Assembly (NCBI GenBank): GCA_002309375.1
Contig: DBXK01000046.1
Span: 1 to 5,786, forward strand
Reading direction: 5' to 3'
Length of the DNA stretch: 5,786 bases
From: Christensenella sp. UBA1214
Lineage (GTDB): Bacteria > Bacillota > Clostridia > Christensenellales > CAG-138
Shown one piece after another: positions 1 through 4,755 of the stretch; the stretch's first letter is position 1; every line of letters begins with the position of its first letter. Below the pieces are notes generated by a model. The model had not been told where the DNA came from, made no database searches, and saw nothing but the letters and a program-made list of their open reading frames with translations. The position numbers and the translations under genes are program-made.

Positions 1-14
1 ATGAGCGTCCCTTT
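1..14 (+). terminator. distal arm of a truncated rRNA-type terminator
   Basis: The arm GAGCGTCCCTTT at 3-14 is identical to the second arm of the terminator after the 5S copy at 3200-3226, and the match continues unbroken to position 31. The first arm would lie left of the window. This implies that another 5S gene, probably the end of an rRNA operon, ends just before position 1. That is inference from the repeat; the gene itself is not visible. Confidence 0.6.
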
Positions 15-17
15 AAC

Positions 18-111
18 TTTGCCGTGAAACGGCAAATCTTCACATGAGCCCGCGGCTCATATTTCACCTGCCCGCGGCAGACTTCACTTACGCAAAACGC
101 AAATTCCACTT
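18..111. repeat. array of short palindromes separated by TTTCACTT-like spacers
   Basis: Three small hairpins follow one another. TTTGCCG/CGGCAAA lies at 18-36 with loop TGAAA. ATGAGCC/GGCTCAT lies at 44-60 with loop CGC. CTGCC/GGCAG lies at 68-80 with loop CGC. A direct repeat ACGCAAA ACGCAAA follows at 90-103. Between and after them sit related spacers: TCTTCAC (37-43), TTTCACC (62-68), CTTCACTT (82-89) and TTCCACTT (104-111). The stems differ in sequence while the spacers are conserved, so this is neither a CRISPR nor a simple tandem repeat. It resembles intergenic palindrome arrays I recall from gut Clostridia genomes; its function is unknown. Positions 112-168 show only AT-rich sequence. 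Confidence 0.6.
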
Positions 112-168
112 AACCTCAAATTACAGTTTAAAAGAACAATTCAATATCAAGACTAAAAACACTCGAAT

Positions 169-197
169 TTGCATTACAAATATGAATATGCTATAAT
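169..197 (+). promoter_or_regulatory. sigma-A promoter of the lipoprotein pair
   Basis: A -35 box TTGCAT (169-174) and a perfect -10 box TATAAT (192-197) are separated by exactly 17 nt, within AT-rich DNA. Transcription should begin near 204, about 27 nt before the first lipoprotein start codon. The ribosome site AGAGGA lies at 216-221, nine bases before the ATG at 231. No other good promoter is seen before the second gene, so the two are probably one transcript. Confidence 0.8.
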
Positions 198-230
198 TCA
201 TAGAAATGTGTTAGCAGAGGATGTGTTGAG

Positions 231-1577
231 ATGAAAAAGCTTATCAATATGATTATACTGATACTGCTTTTTGCGCTGTTGTGCAGCATCCCGGCAGGAT
301 GTAGAAACAATAAAAATCAAAGCATGAATGAAGCCGAACAGAACGGCGAAAACGTACCGGACGTGACCGCTGACGATTACGACAACCGCCTCGGAGGAAT
401 GCGCTACGGCGATATACTCGAAACCGAGGAGGTGTATTTCTTCATCACAGACAGAAGGAAGATCAATGAGAAAGGTTGCGCACCAGGTTGCTTTATGCGT
501 TACTGCGTTCGGGAAACAGGCGAATCGGACATATTCTGCAGCGACCCGACATGCATGCACAACAACGAGGAGTGCCCCGCATTCGGCGTTTCGAATATCT
601 ATGAATACGATGGAAAAATCTATTACCAAAGGCAGTATCATGAGCAGGGCACCAGCATAAGGAGCGGCATTCTCCGTATGGATCCGGACGGAAGCAGCCG
701 TGAGCTTGTGATCCCGCTTACAGATTATTCGACCGACATGATGGACGGCACGAACGGGGAATTCATGATGCATCGGGGCAGGTTCTTCGTTTTCATGAAA
801 GGTCCCGCAGTGAGCGGAGGGTCGGGCGGCTTCAGGTTCATACTGAGGGAGCTGCATCCGGATTCGGACGAGCAGACAGTGCTTTTTGATAAAACCGTCA
901 GCTCGACCAACGAGAGCCGCGTGTTCTTCCACGGTAGATATGCCTATCTTCTTCTCTGCCATATGGAGGGCAGAGGCGAAACTGCAAAGACCATCATCGA
1001 ACTCTTCCGCGCGAACATCGATACCGGCGAATCGGAACTTATAAAGAAGGACGAGGATAGCCCATGTTATCTCGGAGAATGCTGTTTTGTGGATAAGAAC
1101 GAGGATATCTATATCGTCGCTCCGAAGTCGGAGATGGCTGGTGACGAAATGATCCCGTGCGGCGCTGCAGCGTATAAATACATCGACGGCAGATTCACTG
1201 AGATATTCTGCTTTGCGGATGAGGAAAACGGCCGCTATACCATTCCGGTCTGCGGTGACAATGTGATCGGCGGGATTTGCGTTAAGAGGGACGGCGAAGT
1301 ACGCGAAAAGTTCGTTCTTTGGCTGAACGATTATGATGGCAATACGATCGTAAAGGATACACTACCGCTTGCCTTCCTGACAGAGGAGGAGCGGCAAAAG
1401 CTCTTTTTCAACGTCGGTTCCTTTGCGGACGCCAGGGAACTGATATTCAGGATTAATATCAATTGGAAACCTGAGAAAGCCGGCAGCAAAATACTGCATG
1501 ATTACTACGTTGTGCATTACGATTATTCTGACGGATCGCTGAAGGAAACGCTGCTCGGAATGTCAAAGGAGGAATGA
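231..1577 (+). CDS. putative surface lipoprotein, paralogue 1
   Basis: The 448-residue product is probably an exported lipoprotein of unknown function. Residues 1-23 form a type II signal peptide (basic MKK, then a hydrophobic core) ending PAG before Cys24, the likely lipidated residue; Pro at -3 makes the lipobox slightly atypical. The mature part has an acidic linker. It then has a Cys/His cluster, C103-S-D-P-T-C108-M-H110 and C115, preceded by extra cysteines at 83, 87 and 92. Repeated short strand-like units follow (for example YDGKIYY, NEDIYIV, IDGRFTEI), which suggest a beta-propeller-like fold of the DUF5050 kind; this is inference from pattern. Similar CxDPxCxH lipoproteins are common in gut Clostridia, and none that I know of has an established role. 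The next gene is a paralogue starting 3 nt after this stop. The start is supported by AGAGGA at 216-221 and the promoter at 169-197. Confidence 0.85.
   Translation: MKKLINMIILILLFALLCSIPAGCRNNKNQSMNEAEQNGENVPDVTADDYDNRLGGMRYGDILETEEVYFFITDRRKINEKGCAPGCFMRYCVRETGESDIFCSDPTCMHNNEECPAFGVSNIYEYDGKIYYQRQYHEQGTSIRSGILRMDPDGSSRELVIPLTDYSTDMMDGTNGEFMMHRGRFFVFMKGPAVSGGSGGFRFILRELHPDSDEQTVLFDKTVSSTNESRVFFHGRYAYLLLCHMEGRGETAKTIIELFRANIDTGESELIKKDEDSPCYLGECCFVDKNEDIYIVAPKSEMAGDEMIPCGAAAYKYIDGRFTEIFCFADEENGRYTIPVCGDNVIGGICVKRDGEVREKFVLWLNDYDGNTIVKDTLPLAFLTEEERQKLFFNVGSFADARELIFRININWKPEKAGSKILHDYYVVHYDYSDGSLKETLLGMSKEE
330..433 (+). repeat. N-terminal near-identical block shared with 1677-1780
   Basis: This block encodes the mature N-terminus (EAEQNGENVPD through ILET). 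It matches 1677-1780 in paralogue 2 with about 8 differences in 104 bases, and the first 34 bases are identical. The middles of the two genes are clearly more diverged than this. Confidence 0.8.
1510..1575 (+). repeat. 66-base perfect repeat, copy 1 (C-terminal tail of paralogue 1)
   Basis: The sequence is identical base for base to 2866-2931, including synonymous positions. It encodes the last 22 residues (VHYDYSDGSLKETLLGMSKEE region). Identity stops exactly at the stop codons, TGA in one gene and TAA in the other. Confidence 0.9.
1565..1572 (+). promoter_or_regulatory. ribosome binding site inside the end of paralogue 1, setting a GTG start
   Basis: AAAGGAGG lies within the last codons (SKEE) of the upstream gene, eight bases before GTG at 1581. 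This spacing favours GTG 1581 over the in-frame ATG at 1593, which has only AGAAGG three bases ahead. The overlap suggests translational coupling. The same bases recur at the end of paralogue 2 (2921-2928) with no gene following, so there they are only coding sequence. Confidence 0.75.
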
Positions 1578-1580
1578 CCG

Positions 1581-2933
1581 GTGAGAAGGTATATGGAAGT
1601 GAAACGGCTTTATTTGCTAATCCTTGCAGCGCTGCTGCTCTGCGCTTTGCCATCGTGCAAAAAGCAGGGGACTCCGGAAGCCGAACAGAACGGCGAAAAC
1701 GTACCGGACGCGACCGCTGACGACTACGACAACCGTCTCAGCGGAATGCGCTACGGCGATATCCTTGAAACCGATGAGGTTTGGTACTTTAACGCGATGA
1801 GAGCATCAAGCTTCGGAAAAGCGTGCGTTCTGCGCTATTACGTCAAGGAAAACGGCGAGTCGGATATCCTATGCTCCGATCCGACCTGCATGCACAAGGA
1901 TAAAAACTGTCCCGCGTTCGGCGTAACGAACATTTATAAATACGGCGGCAGGATCTATTATCAAAAGAAATACCATCCGCAGGGCAGCCATACCCTTTAC
2001 GGCATTTTCAGCATGGACCCGGACGGAGGCAGCCGCGAGCTCGTGCGCGAGCTGAAATGCTATGAAGACGACATCGAAGCGAGTGCAAACGGAGATTTCA
2101 TGATGCACCGCGGGGAGCTTTTCGTCTATATATGCAGGAATTCTGTTAACGACGCCGAGCCCGGTGTGCGCAGCATGCTGAAAAAGCTTGAGCCGAATTC
2201 GGATGAAATGACGGTCCTTTTTGATGAAACGCGTGAAGGCGCGGTTGATTCGCGCGTGTTCTTTTACGGGAAATTCGCATATGTGCTGATGTACCACTCG
2301 GAAACTATCGACGATCCGGACAGCACAGACGGATATCCTTGGGGGCAATCCGTTATAGAGCTTTTTCGGATAGATATCGAAACGGGCGAATCGGAGCTTA
2401 TAAAAAAAGACGAGGACAGCACGTGTATTTTTTCCGAATGCTGTTTCGTGGACAGAAACGAGGACATCTATATCGTTAATTCGGAGTCGGTGTTGATCGA
2501 CGGCGAAACAGTCCCGCGCGGTGCGGCGGCATATAAATACATTGACGGGAAATTCACCGAGATCATGCGTTTCGAGGATGAGGAAAACGGGTACTATTTC
2601 GGCCCAATCTGCGGCGACAACGTGCTCGGAGGGCTTTGCTTCAAAATGAACGGCGACGTGCGCGAAAAAGCCGTTCTGTGGCTGACCGATTACGAGGGTA
2701 ATACGATAGTTAAGGATACGCTTCCGCTCGGCTTTTTGACCGAGGAGGAACGTCAGAAGGTCAGCGTGAATATCGGTTCGTTTGCCGGGAACGGGGACCT
2801 GATCCTCCGGTTCTGCATCTATCGAAGATCGGAGGACGGCGAAAGCATTAAGCATGATTACTATATTGTGCATTACGATTATTCTGACGGATCGCTGAAG
2901 GAAACGCTGCTCGGAATGTCAAAGGAGGAATAA
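1581..2933 (+). CDS. putative surface lipoprotein, paralogue 2
   Basis: The 450-residue product is a tandem paralogue of the preceding lipoprotein, likewise of unknown function. The signal peptide is a basic start (MRRYMEVKR) and a hydrophobic stretch, ending in a good lipobox L-P-S before Cys26. The cluster C98-S-D-P-T-C103-M-H105 and C110 is kept, while the extra CX3CX4C cysteines of paralogue 1 are reduced to one (C82). The strand-like repeats (YGGRIYYQ, NEDIYIV, IDGKFTEI) and the final SDGSLKETLLGMSKEE match paralogue 1. Overall the two align end to end with few gaps, most strongly at both ends and less in the middle. Translation starts at GTG 1581, using the ribosome site in the previous gene, and the pair is probably co-transcribed. 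Surface sensing or binding of a ligand is possible but not shown by the sequence. Confidence 0.85.
   Translation: MRRYMEVKRLYLLILAALLLCALPSCKKQGTPEAEQNGENVPDATADDYDNRLSGMRYGDILETDEVWYFNAMRASSFGKACVLRYYVKENGESDILCSDPTCMHKDKNCPAFGVTNIYKYGGRIYYQKKYHPQGSHTLYGIFSMDPDGGSRELVRELKCYEDDIEASANGDFMMHRGELFVYICRNSVNDAEPGVRSMLKKLEPNSDEMTVLFDETREGAVDSRVFFYGKFAYVLMYHSETIDDPDSTDGYPWGQSVIELFRIDIETGESELIKKDEDSTCIFSECCFVDRNEDIYIVNSESVLIDGETVPRGAAAYKYIDGKFTEIMRFEDEENGYYFGPICGDNVLGGLCFKMNGDVREKAVLWLTDYEGNTIVKDTLPLGFLTEEERQKVSVNIGSFAGNGDLILRFCIYRRSEDGESIKHDYYIVHYDYSDGSLKETLLGMSKEE
2866..2931 (+). repeat. 66-base perfect repeat, copy 2 (C-terminal tail of paralogue 2)
   Basis: This is the second copy of the tail at 1510-1575, offset 1356 bases. 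Perfect identity beside a diverged gene middle suggests recent gene conversion or recombination between the tandem genes. Confidence 0.9.
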
Positions 2934-2948
2934 CGTAAACTGCGGGGC

Positions 2949-2970
2949 GGAACGAATGTTTCGTCCCTTA
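2949..2970 (+). terminator. weak candidate terminator of the lipoprotein pair
   Basis: ACGAA (2952-2956) pairs with TTCGT (2960-2964) around a TGT loop. GG/CC pairs outside it across a bulged A, and CTTATATATATTT follows. The stem is short and the T-run is interrupted by A, so it may only weaken transcription that reaches the next promoter. Confidence 0.3.
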
Positions 2971-3038
2971 TATATATTTAAATCGCTTGTAGGAATGCAG
3001 GAATAAGTGTGTAATAAGTATAAACCGGGAGGGAAAAG
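2971..3038 (+). promoter_or_regulatory. promoter module, copy A, in front of the 5S copy
   Basis: An AT-rich block TATATATTTAAAT resembling an UP element (2971-2983) precedes -35 TTGTAG (2987-2992), a 17-nt spacer and -10 TGTAAT (3010-3015). Transcription should begin near 3022. The module aligns without gaps to 3724-3791, the promoter of the decarboxylase operon, with about 12 differences in 68 bases. It also carries GGGAGGG (3027-3033) six bases before an ATG at 3040, as if it once led into a protein gene. Confidence 0.7.
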
Positions 3039-3084
3039 AATGCCGCGGCGCACTGAGCAGCAAGCGGGCTCGCTTCGCTCGCAA

Positions 3085-3199
3085 GGGTTAAGCTGTGGGG
3101 TCCCACTTGTTCTCATTCCGAACACAGAAGTTAAGCCCACATACTACCCCCAGTACTGTGCTGGAGACGGCATGGGAGGATAGGCAGCTGCCGGATCCC
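3085..3199 (+). rRNA. 5S ribosomal RNA, apparently lacking its 5' helix strand
   Basis: The body is unmistakably 5S rRNA. It contains CATTCCGAACACAGAAGTTAAG, an intact helix II (TGTGGG at 3094-3099 with CCCACA at 3136-3141), helix III pairing ACTT with AAGT, a helix IV hairpin TGCTG/CGGCA with a GAGA loop (3158-3171), and the TGGGAGGATAGG segment. The 3' strand of helix I is present (GCTGCCGGAT near 3187-3196). The expected 5' strand, something like ATCCGGCAGC, is absent: a GC-rich CTCGCTTCGCTCGC stretch precedes the conserved AGCTGTGGGG instead. It therefore looks like a 5'-truncated or recombined copy, possibly non-functional. It has its own promoter and terminator, with no 16S or 23S sequence adjacent. 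The 5' boundary is approximate. Confidence 0.75.
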
Positions 3200-3232
3200 A
3201 AAGGGACGCTCGATGAGCGTCCCTTTAACTTT
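3200..3232 (+). terminator. rRNA-type intrinsic terminator after the 5S copy
   Basis: AAAGGGACGCTC (3200-3211) and GAGCGTCCCTTT (3215-3226) form a perfect 12-bp stem with a GAT loop, followed by AACTTT. The stem directly abuts the 5S 3' end. The T-tract is weak, but the stem is strong. Confidence 0.8.
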
Positions 3233-3243
3233 GCCGTGAAACG
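3213..3243 (+). repeat. 31-base direct repeat of the left window edge
   Basis: This is identical to positions 1-31, covering the terminator loop and second arm plus the first half of the TTTGCCG hairpin. The copies diverge at 3244: the left copy completes the hairpin with GCAAA, while this one continues as TATTTATTGG. The true length may be greater, because the left copy is cut by the window edge. Confidence 0.9.
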
Positions 3244-3271
3244 TATTTATTGGCAGAAAAGCTGTTAGTTC

Positions 3272-3301
3272 AAATAAAAAATGGGATCCTTTGAGGATCC
3301 C
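3272..3301 (-). terminator. intrinsic terminator of the small membrane protein gene
   Basis: Read on the minus strand, GGGATCCT and AGGATCCC form an 8-bp stem with a 3-base loop (3283-3301), followed by a run of six T and further T-rich sequence (3272-3281). It lies 25 bases beyond the stop codon of the minus-strand gene, so the gene is probably a single-gene transcript. It could also slow transcription coming from the left. Confidence 0.85.
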
Positions 3302-3326
3302 TGAATTTTAAAAGTTCGATTTGTGA

Positions 3327-3557
3327 TTACCTTTTTTTCTTGAGTGCGCCGATAATGGCAAGGATAACACCGAGGACAGCGACGACTGCACCAATGATGA
3401 TAAAGAGCGTTCCGGGAGAGGAAGGAGTTTTGCCCTGGAGCAGATTGCCGGCTTCATCGAGAAGCTGCTGTGCTTCAGGAAGAGCATTGTTCTGGTAAAT
3501 ACCGTAGCCGACGCCGCCAACGCCTGCGATGATCATCAGAATTCCGAGAATAGCCAT
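3327..3557 (-). CDS. small two-helix membrane protein, uncharacterised
   Basis: The 76-residue product has two predicted membrane helices. The first is at about residues 2-22, glycine-rich (AGVGGVGYGIY). The second is at about 49-71 and ends in the basic tail KKKR. A polar loop of about 25 residues with an acidic, amphipathic stretch (PEAQQLLDEAGNLL) joins them. I do not recognise the family. The architecture resembles small DUF3185-type proteins, but this is only pattern similarity. The start ATG (3555-3557) has a perfect AAGGAGGT seven bases ahead (3565-3572). The gene has its own near-consensus promoter and terminator, so it is monocistronic and probably well expressed. It is transcribed away from the decarboxylase operon to its right. 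By the positive-inside rule the C-terminus is probably cytoplasmic. Confidence 0.85.
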   Translation of the reverse strand: MAILGILMIIAGVGGVGYGIYQNNALPEAQQLLDEAGNLLQGKTPSSPGTLFIIIGAVVAVLGVILAIIGALKKKR

Positions 3558-3601
3558 TGATTTTACCTCCTTAAAGTCGGAAAAGATTCCGCATTACTGA
3601 A

Positions 3602-3630
3602 ATTATACATCTCAAATTATATAAAGTCAA
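3602..3630 (-). promoter_or_regulatory. near-consensus sigma-A promoter of the small membrane protein
   Basis: On the minus strand, -35 TTGACT (3625-3630) and -10 TATAAT (3602-3607) are separated by exactly 17 nt. Transcription should begin near 3595, leaving a leader of roughly 38 nt that contains AAGGAGGT. This is the closest match to consensus in the window. From 3661 to 3720, between this and the divergent operon promoter, I see no further feature. Confidence 0.85.
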
Positions 3631-3723
3631 GAAAAAATACAATAACTCTATAACCGATTGATTCTGGAACTGCTTTTTTCGGCTGTTTAACGCTGTTTGA
3701 CCCGAAAGTTGCGCCGGTGATTT

Positions 3724-3791
3724 TATATATTTAAATGACTTGCAGGAATGCAGGATTAAGTGTATAATAAAGATAAGTTGGGAAGGTAAAG
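3724..3791 (+). promoter_or_regulatory. promoter module, copy B, of the decarboxylase operon
   Basis: TATATATTTAAAT (3724-3736) precedes -35 TTGCAG (3740-3745), a 17-nt spacer and a perfect -10 TATAAT (3763-3768). Transcription should begin near 3775, giving a leader of about 75 nt before the first gene. The module is about 82% identical to 2971-3038. No clear operator or riboswitch fold was found in the leader. Confidence 0.8.
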
Positions 3792-3799
3792 GACAGCGT

Positions 3800-3826
3800 A
3801 TGGCTACCTGCTTCCAGAACTCATGA
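3800..3826 (+). other. possible 8-codon leader peptide upstream of the gamma subunit
   Basis: ATG at 3800 opens a reading frame MATCFQNS that ends in TGA at 3824-3826, with AAAGGA (3788-3793) at six bases. It lies entirely in the operon leader, 22 nt before the gamma-subunit start. It could be a chance frame. A regulatory leader peptide is possible, but no alternative RNA structure was identified. Confidence 0.25.
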
Positions 3827-3848
3827 AATTGATTGGGAAAGGTGCGTT

Positions 3849-4256
3849 ATGGACCTGCTTTTAACTCAAACATATATTGCCGAAAGTGAAAATCTGAATT
3901 ATGCTTCAACCGCGGAGCCGGTGTCTTCTATGGCCCCGGATGCGAATGATTCGGCTTCCGGCACTCTTGTTGTGACTGTCGTAGGCCTTGCCGTCGTTTT
4001 CATCGGCCTTGTACTGCTGATCGCGATCGTGAAGCTTATCGGCGCGGTCTGCAAAGCCGCATTCGGTGAAAATAAAAAAGCTGAAAAGTCCGTTCAGCCC
4101 GCTGTGAAGGGGCAGACAAACCGCGCTGTCACCGCATCAAATCTCACCGAAGCGCAGCGCGGCGAGCTCATTGCCGCAATCTCCTGCGCTATCGCGGAGA
4201 ACATGGGCAAACCCGTTTCGGGCATCCGCATCCGTTCGATACGCAAGGTCGGCTGA
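3849..4256 (+). CDS. oadG: Na+-translocating decarboxylase gamma subunit, OadG family
   Basis: The 135-residue product is the small membrane subunit that anchors and helps assemble biotin-dependent Na+-pumping decarboxylases. A polar N-terminal segment of about 38 residues precedes one membrane helix (about 39-65, GTLVVTVVGLAVVFIGLVLL). A charged, Lys-rich linker follows, and then a C-terminal segment with ELIAAISCAIAENMG and GIRIRSIRKVG, which is typical of the OadG/MmdD family in Clostridia. The gene opens an operon with a biotin carrier protein and OadB. The start ATG has GGGAAAGG (3835-3842) six bases ahead. The symbol follows family usage; the substrate of the complex is not revealed by this subunit. 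Confidence 0.85.
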   Translation: MDLLLTQTYIAESENLNYASTAEPVSSMAPDANDSASGTLVVTVVGLAVVFIGLVLLIAIVKLIGAVCKAAFGENKKAEKSVQPAVKGQTNRAVTASNLTEAQRGELIAAISCAIAENMGKPVSGIRIRSIRKVG

Positions 4257-4317
4257 GCCCAAAGGGTGAATTTTAAAGAAAAACAACGTCTGCTCCGTGC
4301 AGCGAAAGGGGATAACA

Positions 4318-4716
4318 ATGCGTAAATACATCGTCAAAGTCAACGGCTCCGTTTATGAGGTCGAGGTCGAAGAGCTTACCGCAGGAGAGGCTGCGCAGTC
4401 TGCTGCTGCGCCCGAAAAGCCCGCCCCGGCGAAGGCCGAGGATAAACCCGCCGAAACGCCCGCACCCGCAGCTCAGCCGAGCCCGAAGCCCGCTTCTGCC
4501 GGCGCGAAATCCATCAATGCGCCGATGCCCGGATCCATAATCTCCGTCAGCGTCAAGCCCGGAGATACCTTCCGCAGCGGACAGGTCCTGCTCGTGCTCG
4601 AAGCGATGAAGATGGAGAACGAGATCATGGCGCCGCATGACGGCAAGGTCATCTCCGTGAATGTCAGCGCCGGAAGCAGCGTCAATTCCGGCGACGTGCT
4701 GATCTCCTACGAATAA
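4318..4716 (+). CDS. biotin carboxyl carrier protein of a decarboxylase (GcdC/MmdC type)
   Basis: The 132-residue product carries the biotin that shuttles CO2 from the carboxyltransferase to the membrane subunit. Residues 1-20 (MRKYIVKVNGSVYEVEVEEL) form a short N-terminal beta segment. Residues 21-63 form a flexible Ala/Pro/Lys linker. Residues 64-132 form the biotinyl domain, with APMPGSI at its start and EAMKMEN, where Lys98 is the biotinylation site. The length and Ala-Pro linker fit free-standing carriers such as GcdC and MmdC. I chose ATG 4318 because AAAGGGGA (4305-4312) lies five bases ahead and homologues begin MRKY/MKK-like. An in-frame ATG at 4297 would add seven residues without a good ribosome site. 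The gene follows oadG by 61 bases. Confidence 0.92.
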   Translation: MRKYIVKVNGSVYEVEVEELTAGEAAQSAAAPEKPAPAKAEDKPAETPAPAAQPSPKPASAGAKSINAPMPGSIISVSVKPGDTFRSGQVLLVLEAMKMENEIMAPHDGKVISVNVSAGSSVNSGDVLISYE

Positions 4717-4725
4717 TATTCTCTC

Positions 4726-4739
4726 CCGGCGCATGCCGG
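4726..4739 (+). other. small hairpin between the carrier gene and oadB
   Basis: CCGGC (4726-4730) pairs with GCCGG (4735-4739) around GCAT, 16 bases before the oadB start. No T-tract follows, so it is not a terminator. It lies next to the weak ribosome site of oadB (GGTGG, 4744-4748) and could affect RNA stability or initiation; this is speculative. Confidence 0.35.
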
Positions 4740-4755
4740 AACCGGTGGCTTTACT

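Noticed and set aside
18..111. CRISPR array
   Set aside because: The repeated parts are only 7-8 bases and imperfect, and the intervening parts are palindromes rather than unique spacers of constant length.
198..962. 254-codon minus-strand frame opposite paralogue 1
   Set aside because: It is antisense to the lipoprotein and extends over its promoter. Its composition looks like a mirror of the real coding frame, with no supporting signals.
1869..2873. 334-codon minus-strand frame opposite paralogue 2
   Set aside because: It lies wholly antisense to a gene with a signal peptide, a ribosome site and a paralogue. It has no ribosome site of its own and no recognisable motif.
3040..3183. 47-codon frame (MPRRTEQQ...) with a good ribosome site running through the 5S
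   Set aside because: Most of its codons are conserved 5S rRNA sequence, so the protein is almost certainly spurious. The SD and ATG are reported only as an oddity of the promoter module.
4297..4317. Upstream ATG start for the biotin carrier protein
   Set aside because: It has no good ribosome site, while ATG 4318 has AAAGGGGA at ideal spacing and matches the usual N-terminus of the family.
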